From assembly GCF_000208745.1 (NCBI RefSeq), contig NC_030857.1:623056-687055 (forward strand): a stretch of DNA of 64,000 nt, given 5' to 3'. The DNA comes from Theobroma cacao (taxonomy: Eukaryota; Streptophyta; Magnoliopsida; Malvales; Malvaceae). Positions 12,723 to 24,162 of the stretch are shown in pieces. Below the pieces are notes generated by a model, which was given only the letters and a program-made list of their open reading frames with translations, searched no databases and was not told the DNA's origin. The translations under genes and the position numbers were made by a program. Numbering within the stretch: the first letter of the stretch is position 1; each line of letters begins with the position of its first letter.

Positions 12723-15024
12723 CGAGAGAGGAAGAAGAGGCGTGTCTTTGTTGAACTTGTCGTCGTCATTTGAAAATTAACAGACAAAACATAAGAGTTT
12801 TTGAGGTTTTTTTTTTCCTCCCCCGTCTGTCTGATAGAGCAATGGAAACACCTCGGTTCTTTCTCAGTTTACTTTGTCTTCTCCTTTAAAATAAAATTAA
12901 TTAATTAATTAAATTTTATTACAGTCAACTTTAAACAGATAAAAATCTAAGACTCAAACGAAAGTTTGTTATAAACCGGCCTTTTGTTTGAAGCGACCGG
13001 AGTCAGTAACACGACATGTATCCGTTTCTTCCTGTCTTTCCTAAAGTCAATGCGTGATTTTCTCTCTCTTTGCCTCTTTTTCTCTTTTCTTTTATTTTTT
13101 TTCTGTGTCTGACCAACAGCGTGGGACACAGTTGCAGAGGAGACGAGAGCGATGGATTTTTTTAATTTATTTTGTGTGTTTTTGGTTTTGAATTTGAAAA
13201 TACAAATTAAAAAAGTCAATGTTGACAAACTCTACCATGCGCCGTGTTCGTGGAGTATGTTCGGGTTCGGCTTCCACAAATAGTAAAACGATGTAGTTTG
13301 CTACTATAATTTCGTGACAAAACGAAAAGAAATTATTTTAATCAACAAGGGCGAATTTTTGTTCCTCTTTTTTATACCGAGTTGCGTTTAAACACGCGGA
13401 GTAGGTAAGATAACCCGACTTGTGACGAGAGTATAGTCGATTCGAGTAAAAAAAAATATTACAAAATTTTACATTAAATACATAAGAAAAGAATCTTGTA
13501 CATGATTACATGATAAAATGACATTAGAGATTATATAATTTTTCCTAATGCAAAATAGATATGAAAAATATTGAAATTAAGATAAGTTCGGATCAACGAC
13601 AGAGTTAAGGTTTTTGAGAAAACAAACAAGAGAGGGTTCGAACATGCTATCTTAAGGCAGTTATTAACTAATTGCTGTGAGTTATGAAACAAATATATAA
13701 TTAATGTAGTCGAACATGCTGTCTTAAGGTGGTTGTTAACTAACTATTGCGAGATATGAAACAAATGTGTAATTAATGCAAGTATGACCTAAGTCAACGA
13801 TCTCAATTTAAAATATAAATTAATATTTGTCATTTAATTTTCTGAAGAGAAACAAAAGAAAAGTTGTCCTGTGTTCACACAAGAAGCTTAGAAAATGGGA
13901 GATTTGTAATAAATTCATCAATAAAATCTTACGGAAATCACAAGATAACGCTTTGCTGTGGAAGATTGCGGCTGAGTTGAGGTTTTGACTCTTTCAAAAA
14001 GAGTGAAATGCGGTACACCCACACTTAATTTTGACTCCGTTAATCTTATTTTTATCTTAAAGTGATGATAATACTTTTCATTCGGTATTGAACCGTTAAA
14101 AAGGCAACATGAAACGGTAACGGCCTAATAGGGCAAAAACATGTGATGTCTCGTCGTCCACGTCAAAAAAGGTAATATTTAGGAATATTCACATGCTTGT
14201 GTTTATTTATTTTCCACGTCTATAGACTTTGGACACACGCCAAAAATTAAAATGAGAGTGTAGACAAAAAAATAATAATTAATTAATTACAAAGATTGAA
14301 ATATTAACACAATGGGAGACAATAAATTATTATTTTTATATATTTTTTAAAAAAAATTGAATAATTCAAAATTTTGAATAAGTTATTATATTTTTTTAAA
14401 ATCAAATAAACATTTGTGATTAATGATTAACTGATTGTTATTAATTAAAATATTATTAGTCATTTTAATATCATGTAGTGCTGACGTGATATGTTGACAT
14501 ATTATAATAAATGATGATATAATATGTTGATGTATCATGATGATATGATTACGTGATTTTTTCATTTTTCGTGTTAGTGTTACGGGTGTAAAAATGATAA
14601 ATGACATTTTATCGAATGATAATTAATTTTTTATTTGATTTTAAATAAAAAAATAAAACTTGATTAAATGTATTAAAAAATAATAAATTATTTTTTAATT
14701 TAAAACCAAATTTCTAAAAAAAAGTTTATCTTAAAAAAAAACTGTCCAAAATCGCTATGGGCTATTTAGAAGTATTTTAACGGCCCATTTTCTTATCCTC
14801 AAACCCGGCCCAATCCAAATTATAACCCTTTGTCGGATCATTTAATTCCAGCTAACCTCCGCTGCCTTCGCCGATTACAGTTACTAACCCAAATCCTTCC
14901 TCAGAGAAGAAAAAACCCGCCAAACTCCTCCGCTTTGAATCCTACTGCCAGTCGAATATTCACTCATCAAATCTCCTGTCGCATCCCTCTCCATATACAC
15001 CGATCACTGCCACGTTTTGAATTT
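12723..15024. other. Divergent intergenic region between MAP3K and OSB
   Basis: The two flanking genes are transcribed away from each other, so both promoters lie here. Positions 12723-13260 are pyrimidine-rich on the plus strand and probably include the MAP3K 5' UTR. Positions 14270-14720 are very AT-rich. A 72-bp direct tandem duplication sits at 13638-13781. No gene seen. Confidence 0.6.
13638..13781. repeat. 72-bp direct tandem duplication
   Basis: Two adjacent diverged copies, 13638-13709 and 13710-13781. Each begins TCGAACATGCT and ends with a TAATTAATG segment. Confidence 0.8.
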
Positions 15025-16517
15025 ATGATCGCGCGTCGTATCAGAGCGCTAATCCTGGGGAGCACGTCTCGGTTTCCCCTGCAAAATTGTACCCCATTCC
15101 ATTCATCCGCAGCTTCGAACCCTAGATTCTCGAATTCATTCGTCGATGATGAAGAAGGAGGAAGCGCGGTTTACAGACTCGCGCTTAAATTCCAGCGGCC
15201 GACGACGGTAATAGTGCAGCCTTGGTTGCGGAACCATGTCAGCTTCATTGGAACCGTGGATCGTCCTCTGAGAGTTATGAACACTAAGACCGATAACTTT
15301 GGGGTTCACACCTTGCTCAATGTCAAAAACCCCCATGACTCCGATCGCAAATTCAAGTCAGTTCCTTTTTTTTTAATTTTTTAATTTAGTTTCTTTATTT
15401 TCAAGTTTTTGCCTTTACAGTGAAATGTTAATGTTGGAAATTTATGATTTTAAAACAGGATATTACTATTTATGTGGAACGATATGGGTAAAATGTGTGT
15501 GAAACATGTGAAGCCTGGTGACTTTATTTATGTTTCCGGGCATTTAGTGTCCTTCTCTAAGGTTAATGAAGATGGGCAACTCGTTATATGTTACCAGGTT
15601 CTTCCGTTTCTTTGCTACTGATATTTACTATGTTTCATGGCATTAATCAAACTAATCATCCTAATCTTTTAATGGAATGTGATTGTCTGCAACTAATCTG
15701 ATGCTTTAGTTGGAGCTAACATGATTAATCCAAATCCAATAGACTTCTAATGTTGGTTTAATGTATATGTAAATATGGATAGATGTGGACCGTGGAGACA
15801 ATGCTTGTTCATTTAATATGTTAATGTAGGTAAATGTAAAAGAGTTGAATTTTGTTGCACAACATGGTCAAAGATCAACCTCCCAAAAATACAAGGAACT
15901 ACAATCAGAACAAGGTACAAATGTTTCTGTCTATCATTCTTATTTTGTATGCTTTTGTAATTGTCTGGTTTGGCTTGTGAATTCATAGCTGGAGCTAACC
16001 TAGAAAACAGCCTTTTTTTTTTTTGCTAATCTATATGTTATTTGTTACCACTTAGCTGGACAGATGTCTAATCTCTCAGACAGATTATGTCTGGCCTATT
16101 GTATGAGTTAGTGATCCATAATCTTAAGAAAATTGCTAATTATAGAAATCACTCTTCAATCGTTATCTACTTGGAGGTTTTTTATTTCTTCTTTTGCTCC
16201 ATGCTTATTGTGTTTTCTTTCTTCCTCTAGTAAAAGATGTAGGTGAAGCTGGTATGGAGAGGTACGAAAGGCAACTTTACTTGTGGCAAGTATTTTTTAC
16301 CAACCCATTTGAATGGTGGGACAATAGGAAAAGTAAGAAAAATCCACGGCAGCCAGATTTTAAGCACAAAGATACTGCTGAAGCTCTCTGGCTGAGTCCC
16401 AATGATCCTCCTTGGATCAAAAAGCAACTTCAACTGCTTGATTCAAATTTGGCTGAAGGGATAGGTGATCATGTAAGTTCTCGTTATCGTGTATCTGAAT
16501 GGGTGTATGATGAGTAG
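15025..16517 (+). CDS. Organellar single-stranded DNA-binding protein, OSB family (OSB1-like)
   Basis: OSB proteins bind ssDNA in plant mitochondria or plastids and restrain recombination of organellar genomes. Exons 15025-15356, 15459-15597, 15830-15914 and 16231-16517; total 843 nt, 280 residues. Residues 1-40 are rich in Arg and Ser and poor in acidic residues, as expected for a transit peptide. The central part, about residues 60-165, is an SSB-like OB fold (VSFIGTVDRPLRVM, then KPGDFIYVSGHL). The C-terminus carries one PDF motif (LWQVFFTNPFEWWDNR, then LPDFKHKD-like and DPPWIKKQLQLLDS). The first ATG in the frame was used; a longer frame upstream lacks ATG. A possible short terminal intron could replace the last 15 residues. 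A single PDF motif and the sequence suggest the OSB1 or OSB2 group; orthology is not resolved. Confidence 0.8.
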
Positions 16518-18457
16518 GATAAATCTGCAGGACCTGAAGAAAAGGGGGAGCAGCTGATAGTAGTGGAGGTTCACTACAGGACAGCTACAAACTTTTATCA
16601 TCAGCTAAATGCTAAGAAAGATTTTTAACCTTAGCCTTCAAATGAAGGACGGTGAAGGGGATTAAGGTAATTGTACAGCTAGAGCTCTGTGTATGACAAG
16701 GAATTTGGTAATTCTGAAACTGTACAGCTCCTCAGAGGTATTGTTACTAGTTTTCTTTGGTTGAAATGTATTCTTGTGGAAAGTATTGTGTTAAGTTTAT
16801 TCTACAATAGACCAAAACTTTTGGTAAGACATGTACTAGTAGGTAAACGCGAAATCCTAATACACTTTTGCATCATTCTTTCATACTTGAAGGCTTTTTA
16901 ATTTCTTCCTTGTGTGCCTTTTGCAACACCCAAGTTGCCTAAGAGAGGTGTGATAGGCTTATAAAAATGGATCACTTGGGCACGCTTGGATGATAATATG
17001 GGCTCAGTTTTTTTTGTTTAGGCATGGATATATGGGTTACTAAGGTTTGGTCGTTTATGGGCTTTAGGCTGCTTCTGTTGAGGCATATGGTTCTTTTCAG
17101 CATGCTTCCTATAGAATGATAAACTTTACATATTAGTAGCACTAGTCTACTCATAGCAGCAGACATTTTCTTCAATAAAACAAAATAGAAGTGTTATACA
17201 AGGGTGCTTGAACGGAATTGCATGTCAAAATGGTGATCATGGAGAGAGCGTAATCAGTAATGGCTATGAGAAATGCTGTAATGGCAAAGAAGCAAACCAC
17301 CTTGCTCAAGCACATGGGCTGCCGGATCAAATTTGGAATATTTCATGCATCTGCCGAACGATTAGGAAAGCAAATGCAAATGTTATTGACAGGGAGAGTG
17401 AGTGAAAAATAAGGGGAAAGTGCGATTTAGTTTGCAAGAACTGGAGGGCCATTTCAATTGATGATGAATTGAGACAGAAGGCAAGCAACATCATGATCAA
17501 GTCAAACTTGTGTTGATCAACAATGAGCTCTGGTGGTTTGAGGTTGGACCTGGTCGTGAGCAGCAGGAATGAATGAGAGATATCAGAAAATTTTAGCTGC
17601 CAGGACAGATTGTTTATCCATAAGAATAATCTATATTTGATGTAAGTTTACCAACTCGAATAGAATCCGCGAGAAGGGCTAGGCTGAGACAGCATGGACT
17701 CGGTCAGATTCATGCTTAATTTGATTAAGGCGTTTATACCCCAAATGGCCACTCCCATGTATGTTTTTTCAATGGGTACAATTCCCAGCTTTTCTGATAT
17801 ATCCATCTTATAGTACGGACAGAACTATTTTTCTAAACTAAGGATAATGAATCGATGACTACTCCTTACACCCAAAAAATGCCACAAAAGCTTCTGGCTC
17901 TAAGCTTTGGCATTGACTTGTCAAGATCAATTCGTCAAGATGGGTGAAATCATCAGTTCATCAGGATAGACTTTTGTGAACCAATTATATATGAGATATT
18001 TTTCCTGACACATGAACGACCGATATAGATAAGACCAATCTTCTCTTCTTAACCAAAATTTTTACCAGCGAAGATCCCTATGGTAAGAAACCTAAAGCAT
18101 GAATGAAAGAGTTTTAAGTTAAAGTCAATGTATCAGTAAAAAGCTCTTCAAGCTTTGTAACCTACCTAACCTAACCAACCCCAATTTTGGTCTTGGATCC
18201 TGATTATAAATCCATGTCACAGGTAAAAAAAACCTAGCACTACCATTTTTAGCAATGGAGTTCACTACTTTCTCAAATTAATAAGAAAAACTAAGCATAG
18301 CCATGCAGTACTCAGCCTCAAGATTCAAGAGTAGTTAGGTGATTATGAACAATACTAGTATAAACTCTGGTTCTCTCTTAGGACACAGACTAATATATAG
18401 TAATGCGAGGGCTGAGGAGCAAAACAGGGATGAGATATCGGTTTCTAGCTGCCAACA

Positions 18458-18551
18458 GATAGTTTATCTATAAAATCCAAGAGAAGGGCTATCAAAACCC
18501 GGCTGATAGTTTATCCATAAAATCCAAGAGAAGGGCTGCCAAAACCAGGCT
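18458..18551. repeat. 47-bp tandem repeat, two units
   Basis: Units 18458-18504 and 18505-18551 begin GATAGTTTATC and end GGCT, and differ at only a few positions. A more diverged relative of the unit lies near 17618-17690. Confidence 0.85.
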
Positions 18552-21140
18552 GAGGAAAACACAGATAGTCCATTTTTGCCTTATTTTCTAATGAATTATT
18601 TAGCTTATCTCTGCATTTACGTGAGCACGTTATATGAACAGCTGTAGGTAGCCTGATCTCAGCAAAGACAGATAAGACTTTTCGTATACGTAGCGTATAA
18701 TGTTGAAAACTAAAACCAGAAACAAAGAGAGTTAGATAATACGTACCCATTGGGATTTAAACCATGTGAATCGGTGACTCGGTCGTCTGATTCATGCTTT
18801 GCTTTAAGGGCAACTGACAAAGGGCACTCTTACCTCAGTCTCAACCCACCATGGCTTTTCTCTCTCTATATATTTTATTCAACACAAAGCTGGAACAGAT
18901 AAAAGTTTCTCTCAATCTTCAATGGCTATAATAATTGCCAGCCTCTTGACATAACTATCGTCCAAAGAGTCAAAAGAATTAATATAGTATTAGGGAATTG
19001 TACGGACAGGACTCTTCTATACCATAATTATGAGCAATGACTCTTTAAAACAAGAGAAAGAAAGAAAATTTGGTGGCTCCAAGTTTTGGCATTGACTTTT
19101 CTGTATGAACCGCCATTGGTTGCTCTAATTCCTCAAGATGGGTGAGTAATCATCATAGACTTTCTTTCGACACATGAACGACCCTTATGGCTGAAGTAAA
19201 TTCTCTTTACATAATTCACTCAAATCACTTTCGTCAAAAAAAAAAAAGTCAAATTTTATTATCCCAAATCTCATATTAGTAAAAACTTACATATATGAGT
19301 TAGGGTTTTCTTTTATCTACTAGATATGTTTTTGGATCGTAAATATAAACATGATATAAGTATTCTCAAAACTTACTTAATTCTTCATTAACGTAAAATT
19401 TTTATTTGGGATATCAAAATTAAAATAGATTCGAATTAAAGTGAGGTTTTTTTTTTTAATGGGTGAAAAAATCAATACAATCAGGGCAATATACAATTAT
19501 CTTTTGAATCAAAAACATAAACTCGTAATATTGTCTCCTCTCCACCAACCAATCAACCCTTAGACATCGTAATTCGTCGGCTAATTACATTCCAGTGATG
19601 ATGAATGTTTCAATGGTGATTTCAGGCTACCGTAGCTGATCAAGCACTGGTCAGTTGATTCAAGTGTGCTGGTTATGTTTTTTCTTTTATGAGGTTTTCT
19701 GATGCCTTGACTGAGCAAGTCGTCTCTTCGAGATAGGAAACGAATGAGGGCACGACCGCCATTTCGCTCGTCAAAAAGCCCTTCTCAATGGGCGACAATG
19801 TTAGGTTCACATTTTTCAGAAGAATATAGCGACTCATCACAGCCAAATTATCTTCTACAGAGACGACTTTATCAAACTTTCATTGCGCCCCTTATCGATT
19901 TCATCACCTGACCCTTTCATTACGCCTTCAATGCTTTGCTATTGGGACTACAATAAAGACTATAGAATATTGAGTAAATTTTTTTGGTCATGACCCAAAA
20001 TGTCAGGGCTGTAGCAATCCCATATATCCATCAGTCTCCTCTTGGAGAGACAAAGTTCATTGCATAAATTCACACCAAACCATAAGAAAAAAAATTTTTT
20101 GAAGGGGCATTCTTTGGCGTTGTCGATATTGCACTCGAGACGAGATATGAGCGTCGAGCGATAAAAAATTTTAAGGGTTGGAAAAACAAATAAATCATAA
20201 GTTGGAAAAAGAAAATTTTAAGTTGCTTAATAGGTTTAACTTAAATGTTGGTATCTAGGTATATCCCAAGTAAGATACCAATTTTAGACTAATGAGTCAA
20301 AAAGTAGAAGGAAGATTGGTCTTTGGGGGACATTCTTTATTGGAAAGATAATTTTTTGAGGGTTTAAAGTTTAATCTGGAATTAACGTGGCTTTTCAAGG
20401 TAATTGGGATAGCATATTCATCTCTTGCAAGCTAAGAAGCACCATTGAGAGCAATAAAATAGTGAAAAAAAACACAATCCCATATTAAAATAAACCCTAA
20501 AAAGTTTAAAATATTTATCGAAAGATGTGGCATGATCAATTTGTTTTATTTTTTAAGTTTTAAGTCGTATTGAAAGAAATGTTGAATATAAAATTTACTC
20601 GGGATTATAGTTAATAAAAAGGAAATTTCCAAACTTAAAACATTCGACAAGAAACCATTAATTTTAAAAACAAAAAGAGATTCAACGCTTCCAATTTCTT
20701 TAGAATTTATTATCCAAAAAAAGTTCTCTAGAATCTTTTTCCGATTTCACGTGTTAAAAAAAACTTTGATTTTAAAATACCAACACCTTAAATTCTCATT
20801 CATTAATTAATTATATGAATTTCTTGTTCATTAACTAAGAAAACATGATTATCAATTAAATTACTAATCGATAGTAGTTGAATACAAATTTAGCATCAAA
20901 ATAAGATAAAGAATGTTTTTTCCGTTTCAAATTAAATATTCGCTTTTTTAATGAAGAAAATTTAAAAGAAAATGTTGATGTTTTTATTTTACAAAATTTG
21001 CTTTTAAAATTACATAAAAATTAAAGGATACCATCTAAAATTAGTATTTTAATGAAAGAAAATATAGGAAAATGATTTTTTATTTTTTAAAAAACAATTA
21101 TTATAACATGCCACAACAAAGGGTGCAATTGAAAAACATA

Positions 21141-21173
21141 AATAATAATAACAATAATAATAATAATAATAAA
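21141..21173. repeat. AAT trinucleotide microsatellite
   Basis: Imperfect run of AAT units about 130 bp upstream of the NLR start codon. Confidence 0.9.
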
Positions 21174-21305
21174 ATTACGTAAATTCCACCTTTTTAAGAC
21201 AGTAAGTACTAAAGCCAGCAGAACGTAACCACTGTTAGTTCGCGCCCGCCATTTAAGGTTTAACTCACTTCCTCACGGAAACGCTTCCCTCCGTCTAAAC
21301 CAACC

Positions 21306-24162
21306 ATGGCGTTTAACGACTTCTTCACCGGCGAAATCGCAACGGAACTTCTAAAACAGTTAGTCTCCATCTCACGCAAGTCATGCCTCTGCAAGTCCAC
21401 TGCGGACAACCTCATCACGAGCATCCAAGAACTCCTCCCCATCATCGACGAAATCAAATACTCCGGCGTCGAGCTCCCCGCTATTCGTCAATCTCAGCTT
21501 GACCGTTTCTCCGAGACCCTGCGTGGGGGCCTCGAATTGGCCCGCAAAGTCCTCGCCTCCGGCCGTTGGAACGTCTACAAAAACCTCCAGCTGGCCAGGA
21601 AGATGGAGAAGTTAGAGAAACAAGTCGCGAGGTTCGTTAGCGGGCCGTTGCAGGCCCACTTGCTGGCCGACGTGCATCACATGCGGTTCGAAACGATGGA
21701 GCGGTTCGACAGGTTGGAAGGCCGGTTGGAGCAGCGGCTCAGTTCGATGAAGATTGGAGTGGGAGGGTGGGTGGAGGAAGCGGTGAAAAGAATGGAAGTT
21801 GAAGAAGAGGCTAGCCTGGGAATCCTGGGTGGAGTTGGTTTGGATTTAGGGAAAAGCAAGGTGAAAAAATTGTTAATGGGAAGAGATGATTTAAACGTTG
21901 TTGGAATTTGCGGTATTGGAGGATCAGGAAAAACTACTTTAGCTAATGAAATTTGTAGAGACAATCAAGTTCGAAGTAAGTTTCTTCCCTGAAGTAAGTA
22001 ATTGATCCATTAAGTTCTTCTTGGTTGGTAATGGCAGTTATGAAAGTACTAACTGATTCTGTTCTGTTTTTTTCAGGTTATTTCAACAACAGAATTTTGT
22101 TTCTAACTGTGTCACAGTCACCGGATCTGGATCAATTGAGGGCAAAGATATGGGGATTCATTACAGGGAACGAGGCCATGGGTTATACTAGTAATCACTT
22201 TGTTCCACCTGGGAAGTTACAGTGTGAGTGGGGAAGTGGACCGCGAATTCTGGTTGTGTTAGACGATGTCTGGTCCTTGTCTGCACTTGAACAACTCATT
22301 TTCAGGATCCCAGCATATAAAACTCTTGTAGTTTCGAGGTTCAAGTTCCCAACAAGTGTTGTTAACGAAGTTTACAAAGTTGAGTTGTTGAGGGAAGATG
22401 AATCAATGTCCCTGTTTTGCCACTCTGCTTTCGGGCAAAAGTCGATTCCTCCTACTGCGGATGAGAGTTTGGTCAAGCAGGTAATAATGAATTAAAGGAA
22501 TAATGATCTATTTTCTTGTCTCTCTGAGTTGTTTCCCTTTGCTGATGGTTGTGAAGTTTTGGATTTGACAGATTGTTAGTGAATGTAAAGGACTTCCTTT
22601 GGCTCTGAAAGTGATCGGAGCTTCGTTGCGAGACCAACCTGAAATGTACTGGGCTAGTGCAAAGAAAAGGTTACTGCGAGGAGAACCAATCTGCGAGTCT
22701 CATGAAAACAAATTACTGGAACGGATGGCAATAAGTGTGGAATACTTGAACAAAAAGGTAAAGCAGTGTTTCTTGGATTTGGGGTCATTCCCAGAAGATA
22801 AGAAGATCCCCCTTGATGTTCTTATCAACATGTGGGTTGAGATACACGACATTGATGAGGAGGAGGCTTTCGCCATTCTTGTTGAGCTTTCTGACAAGAA
22901 CCTACTCACTCTGGTGAAAGATCCACGGTTCGTTACTCAAGACCCTTTATTTGTTTCTCAAGCCAGTAACTTGGGTTGGTTTTACTTAGTTGAGATATCT
23001 GATTTCTGTTCTCTGAATTTCAGGGCTGGTGACGCATATAGCAGCTTCTATGAAATCTGTGTCACTCAGCATGATGTGTTGAGAGACCTTGCTCTTCATC
23101 TGAGCAATCGTGGGGATGTGAATGAGCGGAAGAGGTTACTTATGCCACGGAGAGATACAGAGCTTCCAAGAGATTGGGAAAGAAACGCAGATCAGCCATT
23201 CAATGCTCAGATTGTTTCGGTTCATACAGGTATTGTTGATCATTGATTCTCAATTTCTTTCGCAAATGCATTGTTTCCTAGAATCTCGTTGCTCATATTA
23301 TTAAAAATTTCATCACTTGACAGGAGAAATGAGGGAAATGGACTGGTTCCGGATGGAGTTCCCAAAGGCTGAAGTACTCATCCTGAATTTTTCCTCCAAT
23401 GAATACTTCTTGCCTCCATTCACAGACGATATGCCCAAACTCAGGGCACTTGTTGTAATAAATTATGGTACATCTGAAGCAACCCTTCAGAATTTTTCAG
23501 TTTTTACTAATCTGGCAAATCTGCGGAGCCTTTGGCTTGAAAAAGTGTCCGTTCCTCAACTATCCAACGCCACGGTTCCCTTGAGGAACTTGCGGAAGCT
23601 ATCTATGGTTTTCTGCAAGGTTAACAACAGCTTTGATCCCTCAGTGCTAGACCTGCCCCAGATCTTCCCTCGTCTATCAGAGCTCGTAATTGATCATTGT
23701 GATGATCTAATTAAGCTGCCCTTAAGCATTTGTAAGGTGAATTCACTCCAAAGTCTGAGCATAACCAACTGCCACCGATTATGTGAATTGCCTGCTGATT
23801 TGGGTATGCTGCGGAAACTACAGATACTTAGGCTGTATGCTTGTCCAGAACTTAAGAAGCTCCCTCCCAGCATCGGCGAGCTAGTGGCTTTAAAATACCT
23901 TGATATCTCCCAATGCCTTAACATGAGATGTCTACCTAGGGAAATAGGTAGATTATCAAGCCTGGAAAAGATAGACATGAGGGAGTGTTCAGAGACTGTG
24001 AGCCTACCAACATCGGCTGCCTTGTTGAACTTGAAGTCACTGCGCAGAGTTATCTGTGATGACGAAGTTTCTGGGCTCTGGAAAAATGTGGGAAAGGCTA
24101 AGCCAGACCTTCATGTTCAAGTTGCAGAGAGAAGCTATAGTTTGGACTGGCTTGATGGCTGA
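21306..24162 (+). CDS. ADR1: RPW8-type helper NLR of the ADR1 family
   Basis: Helper NLRs of the ADR1 family act with EDS1-PAD4 downstream of sensor receptors and form resistosomes at the plasma membrane. Exons 21306-21975, 22077-22480, 22572-22927, 23024-23229 and 23324-24162; total 2,475 nt, 824 residues, close to family length. Residues 1-145 are an RPW8 domain (MAFNDFFTGEIATELLKQL, later SGRWNVYKNLQLARKMEKL). The NB-ARC domain shows P-loop GIGGSGKTT at 203-211, Walker B ILVVLDDVW, GLPLALKVIG, and QHDVLRDLA in place of MHD. LRRs fill the C-terminal 280 residues. The fourth exon boundary was placed because splicing restores the usual VKD-RAGD-Y spacing. The 96-nt intron there is open in frame. 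The gene lies alone, with no paired NLR in the window. ADR1 versus ADR1-like 1/2 is not resolved. Confidence 0.93.

Larger units (their letters stand above)
16518..21305. other. Gene-poor region with a diverged local duplication
   Basis: The first few hundred bases are likely OSB 3' UTR. Blocks near 17560-18010 recur in altered form at 18405-19210, and a 47-bp tandem pair sits inside the second block. Positions 20480-21180 are highly AT-rich and end in an AAT microsatellite just upstream of the NLR gene. Short frames such as 17208-17405 show no recognisable protein. Confidence 0.6.

Noticed and set aside
12391..12773. Plus-strand frames overlapping MAP3K exon 1
   Set aside because: They are shadows of a GC-rich coding exon on the other strand.
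17208..17405. Short plus-strand frame downstream of OSB
   Set aside because: No recognisable domain, no splice link to OSB that keeps a frame, and it borders the non-coding duplication.
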